From NCBI GenBank assembly GCA_964598565.1, contig CAZRCG010000001.1, positions 310,001-374,000 of the forward strand: a stretch of DNA of 64,000 nt, given 5' to 3'. The notes below the pieces were generated by a model. It was given only the letters and a program-made list of their open reading frames with translations. It had not been told where the DNA came from and ran no database searches. A program made the position numbers and the translations under genes. The DNA comes from CAZRCG01 sp964598565. Its GTDB lineage: Bacteria; Bdellovibrionota; UBA2394. Of this stretch, positions 8,718 through 17,630 are shown piece after piece; within the stretch, counting starts at the first letter, position 1, and every line of letters starts with the position of its first letter.

Positions 8718-11700
8718 CTAATCTCGGGCGACTCCAAAATATTTCGCCTGAGGATGTGAAAAAACGAGGGCCGATACCGAGCACTCAGGGCTCATCATAT
8801 AGCCGTCTGTCAGAGTCACGCCGATGTCTTCGGGCTTGAGGGCCTGAAATAATTCGTGCTGAAATTCTAGTTCCGGACAGGCCGGATAACCGAAGCTATA
8901 ACGCTTGCCGCGATACCGTGCTTGAAAGCGATCCATCATCGACATATCGGGATTGTCCGCAAAGCCCCACTGAGAGCGAACCATGGAATGCAAATATTCT
9001 GCGGCGGCCTCTGCTGTTTCTAACGAGAGCGACAGTAAAATATGGGACTTCAAAAATGAGCCCTCTTTCTTCCAGCGCTCAGCGGTCTCTCGCACCGGAC
9101 CCTGACACGACGTTACAAAGAGACAAATATTTTCTCCCGAAGCTTTCGCAAAATCTGAAAGGCAAAGTCCTTCACCTTCTCTTTGTCGCTTAAAAGTCCA
9201 AGCGATCGCTGGTTCTGCATCTAATTTCAACGTCTCGCCGTCAGTCCAGGCTGGAAAATACTGATAAACGGCTTTCGCTGAGATCCACGATCGTGCCTCT
9301 TTTTTTACTTCTTCCAAAAGAGCTGCAATCTCCATACCTTTTCGCATGGCATCGGCCGCTTCCTGGCCTGACGCTAGAAGCTCTTTCGCTTTCGCCGGAT
9401 CATTCAAGGCGCGTACCACGTCACCCTTTACGCCCAAGTGCTTACCTAAAAGCATCAGCGGATTCATAAACGCCCAGACCGATTCGAGAGGCAGAGTGAC
9501 GCTATGACGCTTCCAGTCTGGGGGCTGGGGTGGATTCTCCTGCGGCGGAATTTGCGTGCGCTCGACAAACGACGATACTTCCACTTTCGCCGGTTGAGCA
9601 GCGGCTAACTTTAAACGCCGCTCCTTCACTTTAGATATCAGCTCAGCCCGACTACTTTCTTGAATAATTTGCTTCGAGAGCTCAAGACCATTCATCGCAT
9701 CATTGGCATACTCCACCAAGCCTTCGCCGTAGGCCGGCGCAATACGACGATCAACGAAATTTCGAGTGAGCGCTGCACCGCCCACCAAAATAGGTATCCG
9801 AATGCCCGCTGCCGAAAGATCACTCGCCGCCTCCACCATCATCTGAGCACTCTTCACAAGGAGCCCCGAAAGTCCCAAAATCTCGGGCTCATATTTTCTG
9901 ACGGCTTCAATGAGAGTCTGTGACGGCACCTTAATTCCTAAGTTGATCACTTCAAAACCATTGTTCGATAGAATAATCTCGACCAAGTTCTTACCGATAT
10001 CATGAACGTCACCCTTTACAGTGGCTAGCACCACTCGGCCCCTCAGGGACGCATTCGTCTTCTCCATGAAAGGCTTCAAGTGATCGACGGCCGCCTTCAT
10101 CGCTTCAGCGCTTTGGAGAACTTCGGCAACGATAAGCTTATTGGCATTGAAGAGACGGCCCACTTCATCCATGCCTGTCATCAAGGGGCCATTAATGATA
10201 TCGAGAGGCTTCATGGTCTCAAGAGCCTTGTTCAAATCATCAAAGAGCCCTTCTTTGGAGCCTTCGATAATGTTTCTCGCAAGACGTTCATCGAGCGTAA
10301 GATTTTCTTTGGGCTGCCGTTGCTTAGACTTCTTTGTTCCAAAATGACTTGCAAAAGCTCCCAGGGGATCTGCGCCACGGTTCCATAATAAATCGTCGCA
10401 CAGCTTAATTTCGTTTTCTGGAATCTCCGCAAAACGCTCGAGTTTTTCCGTGTTGACGATAGCTAAGTCTAAACCCGCCTGCGTGCAATGATAGAGAAAT
10501 ACCGAATTGAGTACCTCTCGACCGGCTGCCGGCAGCCCAAACGAGACATTCGAAATGCCCAAGACGGTTTTACAGAGCGGAAATTCTTTCTTTAGCAATC
10601 GAATACCCTCAATCGTCTCGACGCCCGAGCCCACATACTGAGGATCTCCTGTGCCACACGGAAAAACCAAGGCATCCCAATAAATATCTTCAGGAAGAAT
10701 TCCGTATTTTTCGGTCAAAAGTTTATACGAACGTTGGGCAATCTCGAGCTTTCTCTGGCGAGTCACCCCCATGCCTTGCTGAGGATCATCATCAATTAAA
10801 CCCACGACCAATGCCGCGCCATAGTCGCGCGCTAATGGACAAATATGCTGAAATCGCTCTTCGCCATCTTCAAGATTAATGGAATTGATAATCGCCTTGC
10901 CTTGACTGTACGTGAGAGCCATTTCAATGACTTTCGTATCAGTAGAATCGATCATCAGCGGCGCAGCTATTTTTTTTACCAGCACCTCAAGAAAATTCTT
11001 CATATCGTCGAATTCATCGCGATCGGGATTAGCCAAACAAATATCAATAATCTGCGCTGCGTTCTTTATTTGCTTTCGAGCAATATCACTGGCCTCATCC
11101 CATTTTTCGTCTGCGATCAGTTCTTTAAACTTTCGACTGCCAATCACATTGGTACGTTCGCCCACAAAGATCGGTCGATTGGCCTCGTTTACCTCTATCC
11201 ATTCGACTCCGGATAAAAGCGAACGAGGCTTTCGCTCATAGTTGCGCGGTTCTATCGACGATGCGAGATTCGCAAAAGCTTTAATATGCTCACAGGTCGT
11301 GCCACAACAGCCGCCGATCACATTCAACCAGTGACGATCTCCAAAATTTTTAAGAACCTTCGACATCATCGCTGGGCTCTCAAGGTAATTTCCATCTTCA
11401 TCAGGCAGGCCTGCATTGGGCACGCACGATATAGAAAACGGAGCAAGTTCTGACATCGCGCGAATGGACTCGGTCATAAACTCAGGCCCCGTAGCGCAGT
11501 TGAGTCCGATATAAAGCAGATCGCGGTGCAATAACGAGACGACGAGCGCCTCAGCCGACTGCCCGGCCAACATTGTCCCGGTGGGCTCAATCGTACCGCT
11601 GACGGCCACAGGTAATTTCACGCTGTGTTTTGCCTGCGCTAGATCAATGCCTTTGAGCGCAGCCTTTATATTTCGTGTGTCTTGACAGGTCTCAATCAAA

Positions 11701-12182
11701 AAGTAGTCGACTCCTCCATCGTAGAGGGCTTCGGCCTGAAGACGAAAATTCTCAACTAACTCTTCGAAGGTCGCTCCCCCCGTCACACTCAAGGCTTTGG
11801 TGGTGGGCCCTATGGAGCCCGCGACAAAGCGAGGCTTATCCGAAAAACTCTCACAGACTCGGCGCGCCAACTCGGCCGAAAAGCGATTGATTTCGTAGGC
11901 CTTCGCGCCCAAAGAAAATTCATTCAGAACTAAGGGCGTACCTCCAAAGGTATTGGTTTCTAAAATATCGGCCCCTGCGACCAAATACTGCCGATGAATG
12001 CCTTCAAGAACAGAGGGCTTAGACAGAATGAGATTTTCATTACAGCCTTCGTAACTATCGCCGCCAAAATCTTCGGCCCGAAGATTACAATTTTGTATCA
12101 TCGTTCCCATGGCACCGTCTAAAACTAAGACTCGTTTTCGCATCTCTGCCTTAAGCAGCCGCAGACGTTCGCTTCGATTCAT
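8718..12182 (-). CDS. metH: Cobalamin-dependent methionine synthase
   Basis: This 1154-residue protein has all four MetH modules in order. The homocysteine-binding barrel has zinc ligands C229 and the C292-C293 pair (GGCCGTTCEH). The pterin (methyl-THF) barrel follows near 335-600 with NVIGSRKFKELI. The cap and B12 domain near 630-870 carry DVHDIGKN, whose His is the lower cobalt ligand. The SAM-binding reactivation domain at the C-terminus has FGYPACPELE. It transfers a methyl group from methyltetrahydrofolate to homocysteine through cobalamin. No B12 riboswitch is visible, since the MMPL exporter gene ends 10 bp upstream and the two probably share a transcript. Slightly shorter than the E. 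coli enzyme but complete. Confidence 0.97.
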   Translation of the reverse strand: MNRSERLRLLKAEMRKRVLVLDGAMGTMIQNCNLRAEDFGGDSYEGCNENLILSKPSVLEGIHRQYLVAGADILETNTFGGTPLVLNEFSLGAKAYEINRFSAELARRVCESFSDKPRFVAGSIGPTTKALSVTGGATFEELVENFRLQAEALYDGGVDYFLIETCQDTRNIKAALKGIDLAQAKHSVKLPVAVSGTIEPTGTMLAGQSAEALVVSLLHRDLLYIGLNCATGPEFMTESIRAMSELAPFSISCVPNAGLPDEDGNYLESPAMMSKVLKNFGDRHWLNVIGGCCGTTCEHIKAFANLASSIEPRNYERKPRSLLSGVEWIEVNEANRPIFVGERTNVIGSRKFKELIADEKWDEASDIARKQIKNAAQIIDICLANPDRDEFDDMKNFLEVLVKKIAAPLMIDSTDTKVIEMALTYSQGKAIINSINLEDGEERFQHICPLARDYGAALVVGLIDDDPQQGMGVTRQRKLEIAQRSYKLLTEKYGILPEDIYWDALVFPCGTGDPQYVGSGVETIEGIRLLKKEFPLCKTVLGISNVSFGLPAAGREVLNSVFLYHCTQAGLDLAIVNTEKLERFAEIPENEIKLCDDLLWNRGADPLGAFASHFGTKKSKQRQPKENLTLDERLARNIIEGSKEGLFDDLNKALETMKPLDIINGPLMTGMDEVGRLFNANKLIVAEVLQSAEAMKAAVDHLKPFMEKTNASLRGRVVLATVKGDVHDIGKNLVEIILSNNGFEVINLGIKVPSQTLIEAVRKYEPEILGLSGLLVKSAQMMVEAASDLSAAGIRIPILVGGAALTRNFVDRRIAPAYGEGLVEYANDAMNGLELSKQIIQESSRAELISKVKERRLKLAAAQPAKVEVSSFVERTQIPPQENPPQPPDWKRHSVTLPLESVWAFMNPLMLLGKHLGVKGDVVRALNDPAKAKELLASGQEAADAMRKGMEIAALLEEVKKEARSWISAKAVYQYFPAWTDGETLKLDAEPAIAWTFKRQREGEGLCLSDFAKASGENICLFVTSCQGPVRETAERWKKEGSFLKSHILLSLSLETAEAAAEYLHSMVRSQWGFADNPDMSMMDRFQARYRGKRYSFGYPACPELEFQHELFQALKPEDIGVTLTDGYMMSPECSVSALVFSHPQAKYFGVARD

Positions 12183-12192
12183 ACCTAAAGAG

Positions 12193-14709
12193 CTACACGG
12201 CCTTTGAACGATCAGACAATGCTAACCATGCAGGAAAAAACACAATGGCCGAGATCATACACGACGCCAAACCCAATACGGCCACCCAGCCGAGAGAGCT
12301 GATACCCGTATGGTCGGCAACTGCCATACCCCCATAGCCAAAAATCGACGTTAACGTGCAGAGCATGATGGTTGGCGCCACACGTGCGGTCGCCAGCAAC
12401 GAGGCCGCACCCTCTTGGTTTTGGCGCAGCTCTAAAAAGCGATGGAATAGGTGAATACTGTTATCAATAACCATGGAGGCCAAAGACGCCCAGGCTACCA
12501 TATTGTAGAAATTGATTTTGATTCCGCCCGCTAAAATCACAAGCCCCGTCAGTAAAAAACCATAAAGCACCGGTGCCAATGTAATCGCGGTGAGCTTTAG
12601 GTCTTTAAAATCAAACCAACAGATGAGGGTCACTAAAGCTAGCATACCCAGCAAAAGCCACGGCCCCTCATTTATCACCCGAGTCACAATATCGGCTAAG
12701 ATGATCTCAGGGCCCGAGATCACAGGATTGGCACCGAAATCTCTTTTAAGACGCTCGACAGCCTGTGAAAAACGAATAGACTTTCTTCCGTCTGTTTCCC
12801 CGCCTACATCATAGAGAAATACAAGATGATCGCCTGATCCATCGGATGCTTGGAAGGGTTCAACAACCTCCGACGGCACCTCGTCGAGCGAATACGGCGT
12901 TAAATTTGGAGCCCGCTCCTGAAGCTCATAGAGGGCCTTACGCAGTCGCTCGTCGTCGAGGCGCTTGATCCACCACCCCTCAAGATCATCTGAAATGGCC
13001 TTTAATTTCTCAATTCGCTGAGGCAAATCAGGGGAGAAAAATGTGTCTAAACCACTGACGAGGTCAATATCCGGATAACTCTCTTTACGCTGGCGATAAA
13101 ATTCGACGAAGCGAAAGGCCTCGTCAGCTGTGGAGAACACCGCCATTGCCGACGGCTTTAACCGCTCGGTGAAAACGCTAGCATTGGCCACTTGAGCGAC
13201 GCTGCGCTTCGAATCTTGAACTTTGTCTTCGAAATTATAATCGAAACGCAATTTCCATCCGCATACGATGATGGCGGCAATACCCAGAAAAATAGAGAGG
13301 CCACGACGAAATCGTAAACTCCCAGGGCTACGAAGCGACTGTGTGAGAAAGGCTCCAATTTGTGGGGCGAGCGACTCTGGCCACGGTTTCTGCCCGCGAA
13401 GCTTCTCAGCGACTAAAATCCACGATGGCATCAACACAACAAACGAACCAGCCACGACAATAACCAAGATAATGGCCACTCGACCGAATTGTGCAAAGCC
13501 CTGGAAGCTGCTGACCGTCAATAGCGCAAAGCCTGCCAAAAGGGCGGTCGACGAAGTGACCGTCGCCAAACCCGTATACTGCCAAGTAAGTCGAAGTGCT
13601 TCTAAGGGTTCTGCATTTTTTCTCTCTTCTAAATAACGTGCCCAGAGATGAATACCAAACTCCACGCCAATTCCGAATATGACCATCACCAAAAAAGCCG
13701 CAATCGTATTGAGTCGCCCTTCAAAATACTGCGCAATGCCTGCACCCACCGTCAGTCCCATGAGCAATGGCGGGATCAACGCCACCAAACAAAGAAAATT
13801 TCTAAAATAAATCACCAGCACCAACAAAATCAGTAAAATGCCTAAAGCTCCCATCGAGACATCGTTAGCAATAGATTCATATTTTTGGATCTGAGACCAC
13901 AGTGATCCAATAATATCAGGCTGAATATCTTGCGCGTCGTGGCTTGACTGGTAATCTCGTACAAAACTCCAAAGCTCTTCTAAAAGCACTTTGTTATCCG
14001 AAATATTGTAGCTGGCAGCCTTAGGGACAATGCGCAAAATTAAAAACGCCCTATCTTCAGTTTCATAGAGAGGCCGCATCTCTTCTAAATCAGCTAAAAA
14101 CTGTTTGGCCTGATCGAGAGACTCGTCGTCTCGAGCTTTCTCTGCTTCTGAACGAACGTGGTCTTGGCCCGTATCTTGCCCTACAGCCTGAGCGTCGTCT
14201 TTAGTTTCGGCAGGCTCCTCAAGACCGAATGGGTCTACAATATCGCGATGCTCCCCTCGTTCCCTTAAAATGGTGGCGTGAAGCGAGTTCAGAGAATTCA
14301 TCGGAATAAGAAAGAGTTTTTTGTCGTCTAGAAAGTCTTTGGGAGTACGATAGCGAACAGACGAGGCCCAATCTTTCTGTTTGAGAAGGTCTGAAAAACC
14401 TTGTGCCATTTGCAAACGCTTTTCAGGCGTCGAACCTGACAATACCAAGCGGAAGTCTTGAGCGCCGCCGCTTTTAGGCTTTAGCACATTCATCGCCACC
14501 ACGGAGGCTGCCTTCTTCGGCAATAAACTCTCAAGGTCGGTATTCATGCGAAGATGAATGGCAAACGACGCCCCCGTCACCGCGACGGCCACACAAATCA
14601 AGGCAATCCACCCATAAAAACGACCGTGAAAGTCCATCATGCGCCGAAATACAGAGCTACCAAACAATGCCATGGCTTTATCGTAGAAGATCCTTATCTT
14701 CTGTGACAA
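12193..14709 (-). CDS. MMPL/RND-family membrane exporter
   Basis: The 838 residues show the RND layout: one N-terminal membrane helix (about 37-55), a large extracytoplasmic loop, five helices around 285-420, a second loop after a helix near 475, and five helices from about 680 to the end. Motifs such as FGIGVEFGIHLWARY and ASMVIDNSIHLFHR in helices 4 and 10 fit the hydrophobe/lipid exporter (HpnN/MMPL) branch rather than the AcrB drug pumps. It likely moves lipids or hydrophobic compounds at the inner membrane. It lies directly upstream of metH on the same strand, which is probably a transcriptional rather than functional link. Confidence 0.85.
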   Translation of the reverse strand: MSQKIRIFYDKAMALFGSSVFRRMMDFHGRFYGWIALICVAVAVTGASFAIHLRMNTDLESLLPKKAASVVAMNVLKPKSGGAQDFRLVLSGSTPEKRLQMAQGFSDLLKQKDWASSVRYRTPKDFLDDKKLFLIPMNSLNSLHATILRERGEHRDIVDPFGLEEPAETKDDAQAVGQDTGQDHVRSEAEKARDDESLDQAKQFLADLEEMRPLYETEDRAFLILRIVPKAASYNISDNKVLLEELWSFVRDYQSSHDAQDIQPDIIGSLWSQIQKYESIANDVSMGALGILLILLVLVIYFRNFLCLVALIPPLLMGLTVGAGIAQYFEGRLNTIAAFLVMVIFGIGVEFGIHLWARYLEERKNAEPLEALRLTWQYTGLATVTSSTALLAGFALLTVSSFQGFAQFGRVAIILVIVVAGSFVVLMPSWILVAEKLRGQKPWPESLAPQIGAFLTQSLRSPGSLRFRRGLSIFLGIAAIIVCGWKLRFDYNFEDKVQDSKRSVAQVANASVFTERLKPSAMAVFSTADEAFRFVEFYRQRKESYPDIDLVSGLDTFFSPDLPQRIEKLKAISDDLEGWWIKRLDDERLRKALYELQERAPNLTPYSLDEVPSEVVEPFQASDGSGDHLVFLYDVGGETDGRKSIRFSQAVERLKRDFGANPVISGPEIILADIVTRVINEGPWLLLGMLALVTLICWFDFKDLKLTAITLAPVLYGFLLTGLVILAGGIKINFYNMVAWASLASMVIDNSIHLFHRFLELRQNQEGAASLLATARVAPTIMLCTLTSIFGYGGMAVADHTGISSLGWVAVLGLASCMISAIVFFPAWLALSDRSKAV

Positions 14710-14765
14710 CGTTGTCCCTTTAAGAATTCACAGCGTGGCCGAATGGCGACAGTTAATCCTTTCAT

Positions 14766-14818
14766 ATATGCGCAAAATGGCGGACAATTTGCGCATATGA
14801 TTACGAGATTTTGTAATC
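14766..14818. promoter_or_regulatory. Two adjacent inverted repeats between divergent genes (putative operator)
   Basis: ATATGCGCAAA (14766-14776) and TTTGCGCATAT (14788-14798) form an exact 11-bp dyad with an 11-base spacer. It is followed at once by GATTAC (14799-14804) and GTAATC (14813-14818). The block lies between the divergent MMPL exporter (start 14709) and pepP (start 14998). No T-run follows, so it is not a terminator. The remaining 180 bases to pepP hold only a weak minus-strand frame. Confidence 0.5.
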
Positions 14819-14997
14819 CTTCAAAAACTCGCAGCTTTTTATGTTTGAACCCGCGGGGTGGGTGAAGATTTTCACTTTGTTAGGACAAGATGCGTGAGGC
14901 CTCTCTAGCCCGTCAATTTGAACTTTCAAACACAGCGACTCTCGCGGGGAGGTCAAAGAGAATGACAAGGCACCCTTAGAAACCGTATAGAATAACA

Positions 14998-16362
14998 ATG
15001 ACACAATTTGTAAAACCCTTTGCCAAATCGACCTACAAAAAACGTCGTGAGCGATTAGCCCTAGAGGTCTCTAAGTCGGTGAAAGGAGATTTCGTAATTC
15101 TACTTTGGAGTGGATCTGAGTTGGTCCGCAATTTTGATTGCCATTTTCCATTTCGGGCCACTTCTGATTTTCTTTACTTTACCGGATTTTCAGAGCCAGA
15201 AACCTTGGCGCTTGTGATCTCGAGACGTGGAAAGATCGAGAGTCTGATTGGTTTACGCCCCCGCGACCTCTCACCCAACCGAGGTAGCGAACTATGGGAG
15301 GGCGAACGAGTGGGCGTCGAGCGTGCAACAAGTCATTTGGGCTTTGATAGTGCCTTTAATATTCATGAGGCGCTAACTATTTTAGAACGAGAACTTTCTC
15401 ATGCAGGCACCGTCTTATGGACTCTGTCTCAGTTTCGAGAGTGGGACGAAAAGATTCTTCAGGTATTGGCCAAAGTCGATGCGAAAAGTCGTGGCCTATC
15501 GCCCATACGAGGAATTTTGGATCCGCGCCCAGCCATGCACAGCTTGCGCTTGCAAAAATCCAAAGAAGAGATCGACGTAATGCGGCTGTCGGCGACCATT
15601 GGTAGTGCCGGCCATATCCGGGCCATGCGAGTAACGCGACCGGGCATGTTTGAATATCAAGTTGCGGCTGAAATCGAACGTGAGTTTAAAAAGCGAGGCG
15701 CTCAGTGCCCCTCGTATAACTCAATTGTGGGGGGTGGCAACAATGCATGCACCTTGCACTATCACGCCAACAGCGCTGAGCTTCGAAAGGGGGATCTTCT
15801 CCTCATCGATGCCGGCTCTGAGTATCATGGATATGCGTCGGACATCACCCGCACCTTTCCTGTCTCGCCGCATTTTAGCCCAGCGCAAAAAGAAGTTTAT
15901 TCGTGGGTCTTGAAGTCTCAAGTCGCCTCGATTGCGTCAGTGCGACCTGGATCCAATTTTGAACAGGCTCAAAAGGCCGCCGTACGCATTCTTTGCCGGG
16001 GGCTTTCATCGATGGGCTTTTTTAGAACATCCGCAGAGAGCGTCTATAAAAAAGGCTTATGGAAAAAGTATATGCCCCATGGTATTGGCCATTGGCTAGG
16101 ACTCGACGTTCATGATGCTGGACCCTACCGAGATCCAAAAAATCCTGATAAACCCATCGCGTTCAAGGCGGGCAATATTGTTACGATCGAACCTGGCCTT
16201 TATATTCCATCTAATGATAAATCTGCTCCCAAGGCTTATCGAGGCATCGGCATTCGCATAGAAGACGATGTTCTTGTTACGTCGTCTGGCTACGATGTTC
16301 TAACAAAAATGTGCCCTAAATCGATTGAAGAGGTTGAAGCCCTTAGAGCTGAGAAACTTTAG
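14998..16362 (+). CDS. pepP: Xaa-Pro aminopeptidase P
   Basis: At 454 residues this is the normal PepP size: an N-terminal creatinase-like domain to about 170 (FPFRATSDFLYFTGF) and a C-terminal pita-bread metallopeptidase. Metal ligands are visible: two Asp in LIDAGSEYHGYASDITRTFP, His in MPHGIGHWLGLDVHD, and Glu in VTIEPGLYIP and IRIEDDVLV. It removes N-terminal residues preceding proline using two manganese ions, in the cytoplasm. Start at ATG 14998 has only a weak upstream purine stretch. The ureohydrolase gene follows after 14 bp, so the two form an operon, plausibly for peptide and amino-acid breakdown. Confidence 0.95.
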   Translation: MTQFVKPFAKSTYKKRRERLALEVSKSVKGDFVILLWSGSELVRNFDCHFPFRATSDFLYFTGFSEPETLALVISRRGKIESLIGLRPRDLSPNRGSELWEGERVGVERATSHLGFDSAFNIHEALTILERELSHAGTVLWTLSQFREWDEKILQVLAKVDAKSRGLSPIRGILDPRPAMHSLRLQKSKEEIDVMRLSATIGSAGHIRAMRVTRPGMFEYQVAAEIEREFKKRGAQCPSYNSIVGGGNNACTLHYHANSAELRKGDLLLIDAGSEYHGYASDITRTFPVSPHFSPAQKEVYSWVLKSQVASIASVRPGSNFEQAQKAAVRILCRGLSSMGFFRTSAESVYKKGLWKKYMPHGIGHWLGLDVHDAGPYRDPKNPDKPIAFKAGNIVTIEPGLYIPSNDKSAPKAYRGIGIRIEDDVLVTSSGYDVLTKMCPKSIEEVEALRAEKL

Positions 16363-16376
16363 GTGCCAGCGCTACC

Positions 16377-17261
16377 ATGACAGAAAAGAAAACTTCAGAA
16401 CTTTTGACTGAGAAAGACGGCGACGATCTTCGACTCAAAGACCACTGGCACGCTTTAACTTCATTAGATTTGCTGAAGGATATTTCTCAACACGATGGTG
16501 AAAGCGTATTGATTGTAGGCTATCCCGACGATGAGGGCGTCCGACTCAATGGTGGGCGAGCGGGCGCCGTTGAGGGCCCGTCGGCGATCTTGCAGTATTT
16601 GGGGAAGATGGTGGTACGTGATTCTCCCAAAATCTATGTTTTAGAATCTCTTCCGTTAGATCAGCCGTTAGCTCAACGCCACGAGTGGGCCGAGCGCGTC
16701 GTCACCCAAGCGCTGAAAGCGGGCTTACGAGTTATAACGATGGGCGGCGGCCACGACTACGGCTACCCCGATGCCTCAGCCTATATGGAAGTGGTAAAAG
16801 GAAAAGTTCTGAATATCGATGCTCATCTAGATATGCGCCCGATACTTCAGAACCAGTTTAACTCCGGAACTCCTTTTCGTCGCCTTGTAGAACGCTTTGG
16901 CGGGCGATCTCTCATCCAATACGGATTTTGGCCTCACACGAACGCGGTCGCCCACGAATCGTTTGCTCGAAAACATCACAGTCTTTTGATCGCAGCTACT
17001 GAGAATCTGCCTCCCATCGAAGGCCCTCTCGGATTATCTATTTGCCTCGATGCCTTCACAGGCATTCGAGGTGTTTCAGCACCGCAGATTATCGGCCTTC
17101 CTGTAGAACGCGCGCTCGACTCCATTCGACGCTTTCGATTTCAATCGCAGTGGCTTGGCCTCTACGAAGTCGCGCCCAATCTCGACCCCATCACTCACGA
17201 TTCAGGCCGACTTGCCGCTATGCTGGCGTATTATTTTATTCACCGCTCAATCACTCACTAA
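16377..17261 (+). CDS. Ureohydrolase (formimidoylglutamase/arginase family)
   Basis: This 294-residue protein has the binuclear manganese signature: GGGHDYGYP near 122, NIDAHLDMRP near 145 and SICLDAFTG near 222. The second metal motif is SICLDAF rather than SxDxD, still with an aspartate. NGGRAGAVEGPSAI near the N-terminus is typical of formimidoylglutamase (HutG) and related ureohydrolases. Reaction class is therefore release of formamide or urea from a guanidino/formimino substrate, and HutG-type is the best guess. It follows pepP closely. The 3' end overlaps a decayed ATPase fragment on the other strand by 15 bp. Confidence 0.85.
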   Translation: MTEKKTSELLTEKDGDDLRLKDHWHALTSLDLLKDISQHDGESVLIVGYPDDEGVRLNGGRAGAVEGPSAILQYLGKMVVRDSPKIYVLESLPLDQPLAQRHEWAERVVTQALKAGLRVITMGGGHDYGYPDASAYMEVVKGKVLNIDAHLDMRPILQNQFNSGTPFRRLVERFGGRSLIQYGFWPHTNAVAHESFARKHHSLLIAATENLPPIEGPLGLSICLDAFTGIRGVSAPQIIGLPVERALDSIRRFRFQSQWLGLYEVAPNLDPITHDSGRLAAMLAYYFIHRSITH

Positions 17262-17620
17262 TGAGGTTGGTAAGCAATGTCGCCGATGAGCAGCTCCATT
17301 TTTCATGACCGACGCGTAATCAATTTCTCGCCTGTCCTGATCGCGAAGATAGGCGAGTTCAAAGGTTCCTAATCCTTGATCTCGCCAGTAGCGGCACGCG
17401 GTATAGAGTTGAACGGCCATATAGTTTTCACACCCAGCACCCGCTTCCCTGGTCAGAGTCCACGGAAAAAAATAGAACTTCTTCTCCTTCTTCACTGCCC
17501 GTTCAATCCGGCGATGAAAGGGAGGTAGACGAAATCCAAGGACATCCGGAAAACTTTGCGCAAGCAACCGTTTAAACGCCTTTAAACACCCTTTCAGCCC
17601 GGCATGGTCTTTGAAGAGTT
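17247..17620 (-). pseudogene. Fragment of a DUF4143/AAA_14 ATPase (C-terminal part)
   Basis: An open frame of about 120 codons reads as the C-terminal region of the AAA_14-DUF4143 ATPases: LGFRLPPFHRRIERA, then KKFYFFPW, the ENYMA element, and AYLRDQDRREIDY, which is the nuclease-like strand where the family normally has LRDKxxxEVDF. The ATPase domain is missing and the tail is cut short where the ureohydrolase gene ends. There is no start codon context. It is a relic, filling most of the gap between the ureohydrolase and the zinc-ribbon/TPR gene. A second relic of the same family lies at 27386-27670. Confidence 0.7.
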
Positions 17621-17630
17621 TACGTCATCT

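Noticed and set aside
14801..15004. 67-codon minus-strand frame between the MMPL exporter and pepP
   Set aside because: It starts with GTG inside pepP, has no ribosome site and no recognisable family; it may be chance or an old remnant.
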